Assembly: GCA_040216765.1 (NCBI GenBank)
Contig: JAVJON010000019.1
Location: 235,912-299,911, forward strand
Length of the DNA: 64,000 nucleotides
Source of the DNA: Marinibaculum sp040216765
GTDB taxonomy: Bacteria; Pseudomonadota; Alphaproteobacteria; Ferrovibrionales; Ferrovibrionaceae
Direction: 5' to 3'
Shown: positions 8,290 to 15,718 of the stretch, piece by piece
Layout of the letters: every line of letters starts with the position of its first letter
Numbering within the stretch: the stretch's first letter is position 1
The notes under the pieces: model-generated
Database searches by the model: none
What the model saw: the letters and a program-made list of their open reading frames with translations, nothing else
What the model was told of the DNA's origin: nothing
Position numbers and translations under genes: made by a program

Positions 8290-8943
8290 ATGCGGATCGC
8301 GATCATTGCCACCCTGGCCTATGGCGTCGCGCTGGTCGTCATCGTCGCCGCCCTGCTGCTGACCGGCGGTGCCCACCCCCATGAGAACGGCATGCCCGGC
8401 GCGCTGCAGGTCCTGGCCTGGTGCGGCGCCCTGCTGGCGGGGGGCATGGCGCCCCCGGCGCTTGCCTGGCTGGTCGTTGCGGCCGGCCGGCTGGGGGCGG
8501 CCCTGCCCGCCGCGCCCGTCGCGGCCGGGGAGGAGGAGGACCAGCCGGCGGACAAGCCGGCCACGGCCAGCCCGGAGGCGGCGAAGGTCGAGGACCGGCG
8601 GGACTTCTTCAGCACCCTGGAGCGCTACCGGACCAGCATCTACAACCAGTTCATCGAGGTCTTCCAGGATACCGGCCTGATCGAGCCCTATCGCGCCTTC
8701 AAGTTTCCCGACGGCCTGCCGATGGTCGATCGCCCCTGCATCTTCCTGGTGGAGCATTTCCTGTCGCTGGAACAGAAGGAACAGCCGGTGCCGGAGCGGT
8801 TCAACATGACCAACGAGGAACTGCAGATCCTGTTGCGCATGTTCGACGAGATGGTCAGTCACGCAAAGCGCACGAACTCCACCTTCGTCCTGCGGCGCAA
8901 CGACATGCGCGTCTACCAGATGCTGGGCGGCACATACCCGTAA
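8290..8943 (+). CDS. Hypothetical two-helix membrane protein with cytoplasmic helical domain
   Basis: 217 aa; family not recognised. Two hydrophobic segments (residues ~3-25 and ~38-66) form a hairpin in the membrane, followed by an acidic Ala/Pro-rich linker (~75-103) and a conserved-looking soluble domain (~104-217) rich in aromatic and acidic residues, ending RRNDMRVYQMLGGTYP. GAGG lies just upstream of ATG 8290. An in-frame start at 8182 would add 36 residues with no obvious signal and lacks a ribosome binding site. No operon partner: it converges with the AI-2E-type transporter. Confidence 0.75.
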   Translation: MRIAIIATLAYGVALVVIVAALLLTGGAHPHENGMPGALQVLAWCGALLAGGMAPPALAWLVVAAGRLGAALPAAPVAAGEEEDQPADKPATASPEAAKVEDRRDFFSTLERYRTSIYNQFIEVFQDTGLIEPYRAFKFPDGLPMVDRPCIFLVEHFLSLEQKEQPVPERFNMTNEELQILLRMFDEMVSHAKRTNSTFVLRRNDMRVYQMLGGTYP

Positions 8944-8969
8944 GCTCGCGGCTTGCGGCTGCCGGCCGG

Positions 8970-10193
8970 TCAGTGCGTGTCCGGGTCGCGGATCCGGCCA
9001 TCGGCGGACATCAGGATGGCGATCGGCCGGGTCACCGGGAAATGCCCCAGCACGATCATCAGGACCACCATGATCGGCACGCTGAGGAACATGCCGGTGA
9101 TTCCCCAGATCGCGCCCCACAGGGTCAATGACAGGATCACCACCAGGGCGCTGATGTTCAGCGACGAGCCCATCAGGCGCGGCTCCAGGACATTGCCGAT
9201 GAAGATCTGCGCCGCGGCCAGTGGCACCAGCACCAGCAGGAAGGGCACGAACTCGCCGAACTGCATCAGGGTCAGCGCGGCCGGGAACAGGATGCCCAGC
9301 AGCGAGCCGATGGTCGGGATGTAGTTCAGCAGGAAGATGAACACCGCCCAGAACTCGGCGAAGCTGACCCCGACCGCGATCAGGACGACATAGCTGATGC
9401 CGCCGGTCAGAACGCTCATCAGGGTCTTGATCCAGACATAGGTCTGGATCTCCCGCTGGATGTCGCTGAGCACGACGCGCACCCGGCGCTCGCGCTCCCG
9501 GTTGGGGAACAGCGCGCGGATCTTGCTGTCGAACGCCTGCTGCTCCACCAGCAGGAACATCACGTAGACCAGCACGATGCCGAACTGGCTCGCCATGTTG
9601 GCGACGGTGCCGGCCACGCGGGTCAGCACCCTGGCGACCGGGATGTCGGTGATCATCTTGTCGAAGGACGCGACGATGTCGCTGCCGATCAATGTGCTCG
9701 CCTGCGCGGCCAGGCGGTCCAGGTTGGCCTCGTAGACCGGAAGCGCCTGGGTCACCGCCGAGATGTTGTCGGCCACCATGTTGATCAGGCCGACCAGCAC
9801 CGCCAGGACGGCGACGATCGACAGCGCCATCGCGCCAAAGGGCGGCAATCGGCGATTGCCCAGCTGCACCCGCCCGAACACCCGCGCCAGCGCATTCAGC
9901 AGGAACCAGATCATGAAGGCGATCGCGATCGGGATCAGCAGGTCGCGGCCCACGGCCAGCAGCCAGCCGGTCAGGAACAGCATGCCGAGCGCCAGCAGCA
10001 GCGCCATCGAGGACGGCAGGCCGGTCCGCAGGGCAGCGAGCCCGCCGGCCGGCGGGGTGCCGAGTTCCGGGCCGAGCCGGTCTTCCCGCGGGACCTGCCC
10101 GGCCATGCCGTCGCCCTCCCGGAAATCGAAGGCACGCATCAGGCGCGACGTCATCTGTCCTGCCGGTTTCTTCGGCTGATCGCTGTCGCTCAC
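8970..10193 (-). CDS. AI-2E family transporter / PerM-like permease
   Basis: 407 aa. Polytopic membrane protein with hydrophobic helices at ~residues 58-95 (two closely spaced), ~120-145, and a C-terminal block of four to five helices from ~200 to 375; the long soluble segment between carries MASQFGIVLVYVMFLLVEQ. The family hallmark NYIPTIGSLLGILFPAAL is present. Members were named after AI-2 exporter TqsA/YdgG, but most have unknown substrates, and some work as Na+(Li+)/H+ antiporters. The ~60 N-terminal residues are hydrophilic and cytoplasmic. Single gene. Confidence 0.88.
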   Translation of the reverse strand: MSDSDQPKKPAGQMTSRLMRAFDFREGDGMAGQVPREDRLGPELGTPPAGGLAALRTGLPSSMALLLALGMLFLTGWLLAVGRDLLIPIAIAFMIWFLLNALARVFGRVQLGNRRLPPFGAMALSIVAVLAVLVGLINMVADNISAVTQALPVYEANLDRLAAQASTLIGSDIVASFDKMITDIPVARVLTRVAGTVANMASQFGIVLVYVMFLLVEQQAFDSKIRALFPNRERERRVRVVLSDIQREIQTYVWIKTLMSVLTGGISYVVLIAVGVSFAEFWAVFIFLLNYIPTIGSLLGILFPAALTLMQFGEFVPFLLVLVPLAAAQIFIGNVLEPRLMGSSLNISALVVILSLTLWGAIWGITGMFLSVPIMVVLMIVLGHFPVTRPIAILMSADGRIRDPDTH

Positions 10194-10247
10194 CCTCTGC
10201 CTCTCTGGCTGTCTGCTGATCGCCCAGTCTAGCGAACCGGCGGCCGG

Positions 10248-11174
10248 TCAGGAACGGGCTGCCGCCCGATACTCCGTGTCGATCCGCGCGACAAGCTCCG
10301 CGACGGCCGGCAGGTCGTGGACGGCGGAGACGGAATGGCCGGCGGACCAGATGTCGCGCCAGCGGGATTTCCGGGCCTTGTCGACATCGATGCTGTCGGT
10401 GACGTCGAAGCCGTCCCGCGCGGGCAGGGCCTCGGGGTCGAATCCGGCGGCCAGGATCGACGGCCGCAGCATGTTGGTTTCCAGCCCGCTGAAGGCGCGG
10501 GTCAGAAGGACATCGTCCAGGCGGCTGTCGACCAGCATCTGCTTGTAGGCCGGATTGGCCATGCTCTCCCGGGTGGCGATGAACCGCGTGCCCATATAGG
10601 CCAGGTCGCAGCCCAGGACCTGGGCCGCGCGCAGCGCCACTCCGTCGGCGATCCCGCCCGCCAGGACCAGCGGGCCGTCGAAGATCTCCCGCACCGCACG
10701 GACGAAGGCGAAGGGATTGGCCCAGCCGGTCTGCCCGCCCGCGCCGGCCGTCAGCAGGATCAACCCGTCGGCGCCGGCGGCGATCGCCTTCTCCGCATGG
10801 CGGACCGAGGCGATGTCGACATAGACCAGCCCGCCGGCATCGTGGATCGGGCCGGTCACGGCATGGGGGCTGCCGACGCTGGCGATCACCAGCGGCACCC
10901 GATGGCGCACCAGAAGCGTAAGGTCGTCGGCCAGCCGCGGGTTGGACCGGTGCACGATCAGATTGGCGGCAAACGGTGCCTTGCCCTCGGTTTCCGCCAC
11001 GATCCGGCCAAGCCAGAGGTCCAGTTCGCCGGTCGTGCGGCAGTTCACCGTGGGGAAGGATCCCAGCACGCCGGCGCGGCATGCGGCGATCACCAGGTCG
11101 GGGCCGGAGACCAGGAACATCGGGGCGGCAATGACGGGAAGGTGCAACCGGTCGTGCAGCTGGTCGGGGGTCAT
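10248..11174 (-). CDS. Nitronate monooxygenase family flavoprotein
   Basis: 308 aa TIM-barrel flavoprotein of the 2-nitropropane dioxygenase/NMO family. Visible motifs: LPVIAAPMFLVSGPDLVIA at the start, GSFPTVNCRT, a central VYVDIASVRHAEKAIAAGAD, then GLILLTAGAGGQTGWANPF and LAGGIADG that bind FMN phosphate. The enzymes oxidise nitronates such as propionate-3-nitronate; some homologues act on enoyl or keto substrates. Start set at the ATG at 11174 with GAGG upstream; the ATG at 11201 lacks a ribosome binding site and overlaps the CTATGCATAG palindrome. Confidence 0.85.
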   Translation of the reverse strand: MTPDQLHDRLHLPVIAAPMFLVSGPDLVIAACRAGVLGSFPTVNCRTTGELDLWLGRIVAETEGKAPFAANLIVHRSNPRLADDLTLLVRHRVPLVIASVGSPHAVTGPIHDAGGLVYVDIASVRHAEKAIAAGADGLILLTAGAGGQTGWANPFAFVRAVREIFDGPLVLAGGIADGVALRAAQVLGCDLAYMGTRFIATRESMANPAYKQMLVDSRLDDVLLTRAFSGLETNMLRPSILAAGFDPEALPARDGFDVTDSIDVDKARKSRWRDIWSAGHSVSAVHDLPAVAELVARIDTEYRAAARS

Positions 11175-11201
11175 CGGGCCTCGCTGGGGAATTGCCGGCA
11201 T

Positions 11202-11234
11202 CTATGCATAGGCAGGGCGTGTTGATATGCCTAT
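11202..11234. promoter_or_regulatory. Inverted repeats in a divergent promoter region, candidate operator
   Basis: An AT-rich island between two divergent genes holds the perfect palindrome CTATGCATAG (11202-11211) and an overlapping dyad ATAGGCA (11208-11214) / TGCCTAT (11228-11234) with a 13-nt spacer. Such dyads in a divergent intergenic region are typical of repressor or activator sites, but no adjacent regulator gene is seen, so the binding protein is unknown. Confidence 0.35.
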
Positions 11235-11308
11235 CTAAGCGGAAGTGCGACCGGCAGGCGAGGACCCTCATGCCATGGCCGGAACCCAGTTCGAGGAGAC
11301 AGCCTGAC

Positions 11309-11827
11309 ATGCGCATCCTGCGGATCGCCCTGTGGAGCCTGGCGGCGATCGCCGTCGTGGCGGTCGTGGCCTTCCTCAACTACTACCTGCCGTCGACCGA
11401 GGTGGTCCGTGTCACCGGGACCGACGTGAAGCGCATGGACGCCCGGAAGCCCGATGCCGCCGGTATCGAGCGCAGCCGCGACGTCCGCTTCATCTCCACG
11501 ATGGAGTTCGACGGCACGGACCCGATCACCTTCCGCAACGAGGATACCGGCTGGGGCTTCCCGTTCTATTTCAAGTTCGATTCCGGCGACCTGACGACAG
11601 AGATCCAGAACATCATCGCGGCCGATCCGCAGACCCCCGTGGCGGTGACCTACTATGGCTGGCGGGTGCAGATCTTCGACCTCTATCCGAATGCCGTAAG
11701 CGTCAGCCGGGTCTCGGCCGACCACACGCCGATCCCCTACACCACGATCCTGGTCATCCTGCTGCTGGCGGCCTTCGCGGTCTGGCTGTTCCTGCGGATC
11801 CGGCGCTGGCGGGCATCGCGCTACTGA
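11309..11827 (+). CDS. DUF1523 family membrane-anchored protein
   Basis: 172 aa. N-terminal membrane helix (~5-27), a middle domain with the family pattern VVRVTGTDVKRMD, RDVRFISTM, RNEDTGWGFPFYFKFDS and VTYYGWRVQIFDLYPNAVSV, and a second membrane helix near the C-terminus (~142-162) ending in basic residues. This matches DUF1523, a proteobacterial family of unknown function with the conserved middle domain probably periplasmic. GAGGAGA sits 9 nt before ATG 11309. It is transcribed divergently from the nitronate monooxygenase and converges with the djlA-like gene. Confidence 0.85.
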   Translation: MRILRIALWSLAAIAVVAVVAFLNYYLPSTEVVRVTGTDVKRMDARKPDAAGIERSRDVRFISTMEFDGTDPITFRNEDTGWGFPFYFKFDSGDLTTEIQNIIAADPQTPVAVTYYGWRVQIFDLYPNAVSVSRVSADHTPIPYTTILVILLLAAFAVWLFLRIRRWRASRY

Positions 11828-11836
11828 CCGCGGGCC

Positions 11837-12712
11837 CTATCCGGCGGTGGACTGCGACCGCGCGGTCCGGATGCTGTCATAGGCCGCGGCGAAGGCTGCG
11901 ACCCGCTCCTGCGCCAGGCGGACCAGTTCCTGCGGCATCCCCTGGGCCACCAGGCGGTCGGGATGATGTTCCTTCATCAGGCGGCGATAGGCGGCCTGGA
12001 CCTCCTTCCAGTCGGCCTCCGGCGTTACGCCGAGCAGGCTGAACGGGCTCGGCTGGCCGACCCCGTGCGCCGCGGCGATCCGGTCGAAGGCGCCCCGGTC
12101 GAAGCCGAAGATGTCGGCGACCCGCTGCAGGAACTGCAGCTCCGGCTCGACGATGCGGTCGTCGCCCCAGGCGATATGGAACAGCGCATCCAGCAGCTTC
12201 TCCTTGACCGCCGTCCGCCCCTGCAGGAGGTCGGCGATACGGCGGGCATAGGCCTCGTAGCCGTGGGTGGTGGCGCTGGCCAGGTCGAACAGCCGGCGCA
12301 CATGCTGCTGCTCCTTCCGCGGCACCTGGAAGACCTCGTGGAAGGCGGCGACCTGATGCTCGTAGCGCCGCTTGTCGACCGCCGCCATCTTGGCCCCAAG
12401 GGCGATCGCGGCGATCGTGAAGCCGATCCGCTCCGTCGGTTCCCGCGCGGCGGACGCCGGCCCGCCTTCGCCGGCGGGCGCGGAAACCGACCGCGCCAGG
12501 GCCTCCACCAGCGCGACGAACGGCTCGCCCAGCCGCCGGATGGCGGGGCCCATCTGCCGGATCGCATGCCAGAGCGCGCCACGCGCCTCCTCCGGGGCGG
12601 CCTGCAGGGCCGTGCCGGCCTCCCGCACCGCCGGCAGGCGCGCGCGCGACCCTCTGCGCGCACCCTTCCCGCCGGGTCCGCCCCCGCCAGGCCCGTCGCC
12701 GCTTCCGCTCAC
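11837..12712 (-). CDS. DjlA-like co-chaperone (TerB-like domain plus C-terminal J domain)
   Basis: 291 aa. A glycine/arginine-rich N-terminus, a TerB/DjlA-like helical domain at ~95-200 (FTIAAIALGAKMAAVDKR, IAWGDDRIVEPELQFL) and a C-terminal J domain at ~218-288 with the essential HPD tripeptide in KEHHPDRL. J domains stimulate ATP hydrolysis by DnaK. E. coli DjlA has an N-terminal membrane helix; none is visible here, so this one should be soluble. Its start codon overlaps the stop of the HAD gene by 4 nt (ATGA), so the pair is translationally coupled. Confidence 0.88.
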   Translation of the reverse strand: MSGSGDGPGGGGPGGKGARRGSRARLPAVREAGTALQAAPEEARGALWHAIRQMGPAIRRLGEPFVALVEALARSVSAPAGEGGPASAAREPTERIGFTIAAIALGAKMAAVDKRRYEHQVAAFHEVFQVPRKEQQHVRRLFDLASATTHGYEAYARRIADLLQGRTAVKEKLLDALFHIAWGDDRIVEPELQFLQRVADIFGFDRGAFDRIAAAHGVGQPSPFSLLGVTPEADWKEVQAAYRRLMKEHHPDRLVAQGMPQELVRLAQERVAAFAAAYDSIRTARSQSTAG

Positions 12713-13476
12713 GGCACGATCGTCCCGTTGTCGAGCAGGTCCAGCATCGGCCGGTCATGCGGCATGTTGCCGTAGCCATAGGTCTGGACGAAGGGGCCGT
12801 TCTGCTGCAGCCAGCCGGCGACCCGCGCGGCCTTCTCCCGGCGGATGCAGTTGCGGCCCGACAGCGCGCCGGTCAGCCGACCGTCGACGATCTCCAGCTC
12901 CGTCGCCATCACCTCGTCCACGCCGAAGCGGTCGGCGACGATGGTGCCCACAACCAGGGCGGGAGATCCGCTGGCGATCACGACCCGGTGCCCGGCACGG
13001 CGATGCTCGTGCAGTTCGGCCACGATATGGGACTTCCAGGCGATGCGGCGGCCGAGCTCGAGCGCGGCGGCACGGGCCTCCGCCACCGGGATGCCGGCGA
13101 TCACCCGCTTCAGGAAGGCAGCCTTCACCCGGCCGCGCATATCCTCCGCCCCGGTGGCACGGCCGATCGCGTGGCCGGCCAGTGCCTGGGCCGCCGCGCG
13201 ATAGACCCGGCGCCGGCCGCGCAGCAGGATCAGCCAGGGAAACAGGGTGTCGCGCCGGGTCAGGGTCGCGTCGAAATCGAAGAACGCCGCGCGATCCGGC
13301 TCCGGCCGGCCCTCCGGCGGCAGCGCGCCCAGGACGCCATGCCCGCCCCTGTGTTCGACCCGGCCGGTCGCTTCGCCGGCAGCCGCCCTGTCGCCGAGCG
13401 CGGCCCCGTCGACCCGGCCGCCGGTATCGTCCACCGCGGGTCTGTCGAAACGGGCATGGGATTCGGCGTCGGCCAT
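12709..13476 (-). CDS. HAD superfamily IB hydrolase (phosphoserine-phosphatase-like)
   Basis: 255 aa. HAD motif I FFDFDATLTRRDT (~49-61), motif II VVIASGSPALVV, a Lys in RREKAARV and motif III YGYGNMPHDRPML (GN..D) identify subfamily IB, which includes SerB-like and phosphatidylglycerophosphate-type phosphatases. Substrate unknown. The first ~45 residues are low-complexity and may not be part of the fold. Start at the ATG at 13476 with AGGAAGG 5 nt upstream; the longer ORF on this strand has no support. First gene of a two-gene unit with the djlA-like gene. Confidence 0.85.
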   Translation of the reverse strand: MADAESHARFDRPAVDDTGGRVDGAALGDRAAAGEATGRVEHRGGHGVLGALPPEGRPEPDRAAFFDFDATLTRRDTLFPWLILLRGRRRVYRAAAQALAGHAIGRATGAEDMRGRVKAAFLKRVIAGIPVAEARAAALELGRRIAWKSHIVAELHEHRRAGHRVVIASGSPALVVGTIVADRFGVDEVMATELEIVDGRLTGALSGRNCIRREKAARVAGWLQQNGPFVQTYGYGNMPHDRPMLDLLDNGTIVP

Positions 13477-13749
13477 CTCGTCCTTCCTGTCCGGTCCTGC
13501 GGCGTGCGCTGCGTGCGGAGCCGCCGCGCCAGCCGGGGCGCCAGCCGGGGCGCCACCCGGGGGCTGGCCGGGTTGCGGCTGGCGCCGCCGAGTATACACG
13601 CTCCGGCCGGTGCAGCGCCGCGACCGGCTGTCCTGGAGTCTCGCGTCGATCACCGTTCCGTGTAAATATCGGGATCCGGCCTGCTCGACGCGGCCAGTCC
13701 GGACCGGGGCGCCGTGGCGGCGCGTGGCGAAGCACTTCTGGGGGAGCCC
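13477..13749. other. Divergent intergenic region between HAD and GntR genes
   Basis: Non-coding 273 nt. It contains short tandem copies of a CCGGGGCGCCA-type unit near 13530-13562. AT-rich spots are seen at 13591-13597 (TATACT on the minus strand, a plausible -10 for the HAD-djlA unit without a clear -35) and at 13662-13669 (TAAATA, plus strand). No RNA gene recognised. Confidence 0.4.
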
Positions 13750-14565
13750 ATGTCGGCAGGCGGAGCTTTGACCGGCAAGGGCCGGCATTCGGCCGGCCGC
13801 GCCGCCGGTCAGGCAGCCAGCGGCCGGCCGCCGCGCTATCACGACATTGCCATCGACCTGCAGGGCAAGATTGCCGACGGCACCTTTCCCGTGGGCCAGA
13901 ACCTGCCCACCGAGGCGATGCTTTGCCGCACCTTCGGGGTCAGCCGCCATACCGTGCGCGAGGCGCTGAAGCGGCTTGCCAGCCGCGGCCTGGTGGAGCG
14001 CCGGCGCGCGCTGGGGACCCTGGTCCGTGCCCGCTATCCGGAGGGGCGCTATCGCCAGCCGATGCCATCGACGGCGGCGTTGCTGGAAATCCCCCGCGAC
14101 CTGATCGGCGCGATCCTCGATCGCGGCGCCCTGGTCGCCGATCTCGAGCTGGCGATGAAGCTCGGCTGCCCCGAGGGCCGCCCCTGGGCCTGGCTGGGCA
14201 TCGTCAGGCGATCGCCGGAAGGCCCGCCGGTCGGCTGGACCGACCTCTATGTCTGCCCCTCGATGTTCGAGGCGGAAGGGCCGAAGGCGCTGGCCGCGGC
14301 GACGCCGGCGATCGAGCAGCGCTGCCAGGAACGGGCGGAACTCATCGACGTCACGATCGAGGCGCGCTGCCTCACGGACCGCCAGGCAGAGATCCTCGCG
14401 GTCGATCCGGCGGTGCCGGCCTTGGCGGTGGTGCGCCGGATGGTGCGCGAGGGCGAGCCCTACTGCATCTCCGTGAGCCTGCACCCACAGGGCCGTTTCG
14501 GTTTCGAGACGCGGCTCGCGCGCAGCTGGCAGCCGGCGCGCGAGCGGCCGCCGCGCAAGGCCTGA
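13750..14565 (+). CDS. GntR family transcriptional regulator (HutC/UTRA type)
   Basis: 271 aa. After a ~28-residue disordered N-terminus comes a winged helix-turn-helix (~30-97) with the GntR pattern IADGTFPVGQNLPTE, FGVSRHTVREALKRLASRGL and a wing ending GTLVRAR; the rest (~110-250) fits a UTRA ligand-binding domain. HutC-type regulators sense small metabolites and usually repress a neighbouring operon, but here the neighbours are the divergent HAD-djlA pair and convergent dusA, so the target is unclear. ATG 13750 is preceded by GGGGAG; an upstream in-frame GTG (13714) is less convincing. Confidence 0.87.
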   Translation: MSAGGALTGKGRHSAGRAAGQAASGRPPRYHDIAIDLQGKIADGTFPVGQNLPTEAMLCRTFGVSRHTVREALKRLASRGLVERRRALGTLVRARYPEGRYRQPMPSTAALLEIPRDLIGAILDRGALVADLELAMKLGCPEGRPWAWLGIVRRSPEGPPVGWTDLYVCPSMFEAEGPKALAAATPAIEQRCQERAELIDVTIEARCLTDRQAEILAVDPAVPALAVVRRMVREGEPYCISVSLHPQGRFGFETRLARSWQPARERPPRKA

Positions 14566-14583
14566 GGCCGGGACAATGCGCCG

Positions 14584-15588
14584 TCAGGCGGCCTCCCGCA
14601 CCTGCCGTGCTGCCGCTTCCAGGAAGGCGATATTCGCATCCGGCAGATGGGCCTGTTCGGCGATCGCGCGGCGCCAGGCGCGTGCGCCGGGCAGCCCCTG
14701 GAACAGGCCGACCAGGTGCCGCGTGACATGCTTCAGCGGCACCCCTTCCGCGGTCCAGGCCGCGATCAGCGGCAGATAGTCGGCCAGCACCTGCGCCCGG
14801 CTGCGCACCGGCCGGTCGTCGCCGAAGAACAGCCGGTCCACGACCGCCAGGCTGTAGGGGTTGCGATAGGCCTCCCGGCCGACCATCACCCCGTCGAGCC
14901 GGTCCAGCGCGCGCGCCGCCTCCGCCATGTCGGTCAGGCCGCCGTTCAGCAGGATCTCCAGGTCCGGCCGGTCGGCCTTCAGCGCATCGACCAGCGGGTA
15001 GTCCAGCGGCGGCACGTCGCGGTTCTGCTTCGGGCTGAGCCCGGCCAGCCAGGCCTTGCGCGCATGCACGATGAAGGTGCGGCAGCCGGCGCGGGACACC
15101 GTCTCCACGAAACGGGGCAGGGCTTCGGCCGGGTCCTGCTCGTCGATCCCGATCCGGCATTTCACCGTCACCGGCAGCGGCCCGGCGGCCGCCATCGCGG
15201 CGACGCAGTCGGCGACCAGCCCGGGCTCCGCCATCAGGCTGGCGCCGAACCGGCCGGCCTGCACCCGGTCGCTGGGGCAGCCCACGTTCAGGTTGACCTC
15301 GTCATAGCCCCAGTCGGCGGCGATCGCCGCGCAGGCCGCCAGCTCCCCCGGATCCGCCCCGCCCAGCTGCAGCGCCACCGGATGCTCCATCGCATCGAAG
15401 CGCAGCAGGCGGTCGCGGTCGCCGTGCAGCACGGCGCCCGTCGTCACCATCTCGGTATAGAGCCAGGCGCGCCGCGAGATCAGCCGCAGCAGCGCCCGGT
15501 CGAAGCGGTCGGTGCAGTCCATCATCGGCGCGACGCAGAAGCGCCGCGGCGGCAGGGTGGCTGTGCGCTGCTCGGTCGTCGGTGTCAT
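14584..15588 (-). CDS. dusA: tRNA-dihydrouridine(20/20a) synthase DusA
   Basis: 334 aa flavoprotein that reduces uridine 20/20a in the tRNA D-loop with FMN and NADPH. Visible signatures are VAPMMDCTDRFDR at the start, NLNVGCPSDRVQAGRFGASL containing the catalytic Cys, KCRIGID, FIVHARKAWLAGLSPKQNR (the DusA-specific block), LNGGL and DGVMVGREAYRNP for FMN phosphate. Length and motif order are those of DusA rather than DusB or DusC. Single gene, read away from the cellulase terminator upstream of it. Confidence 0.95.
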   Translation of the reverse strand: MTPTTEQRTATLPPRRFCVAPMMDCTDRFDRALLRLISRRAWLYTEMVTTGAVLHGDRDRLLRFDAMEHPVALQLGGADPGELAACAAIAADWGYDEVNLNVGCPSDRVQAGRFGASLMAEPGLVADCVAAMAAAGPLPVTVKCRIGIDEQDPAEALPRFVETVSRAGCRTFIVHARKAWLAGLSPKQNRDVPPLDYPLVDALKADRPDLEILLNGGLTDMAEAARALDRLDGVMVGREAYRNPYSLAVVDRLFFGDDRPVRSRAQVLADYLPLIAAWTAEGVPLKHVTRHLVGLFQGLPGARAWRRAIAEQAHLPDANIAFLEAAARQVREAA

Positions 15589-15601
15589 GCAGCGGTTTGA
15601 A

Positions 15602-15637
15602 GCAGAAAACGGCGCGGCCCGAAAGGGGCCGCGCCGT
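15602..15637 (-). terminator. Rho-independent terminator of the cellulase gene
   Basis: A 12-bp perfect stem (15609-15620 with 15626-15637, arm ACGGCGCGGCCC) and a 5-nt loop. Read on the minus strand it is followed by TTTTCTGCT and lies about 80 nt after the cellulase stop codon, a textbook intrinsic terminator that also insulates dusA. Confidence 0.8.
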
Positions 15638-15718
15638 TGTGCGGTCTAAGGACCTGTAGCAGGCGAGGTTCGCGTTCGAGCCGCCGCCGCAATCGTGTTT
15701 TGTCAGGATCGGCGCGCC

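Noticed and set aside
8233..11379. 1048-aa minus-strand frame
   Set aside because: Runs through the AI-2E transporter and nitronate monooxygenase genes in a different frame and is Arg/Pro/Gly-rich noise.
13530..13562. Short CCGGGGCGCCA repeats considered as a CRISPR-like array
   Set aside because: Two or three contiguous ~11-bp units without spacers; a simple tandem repeat in a non-coding stretch.
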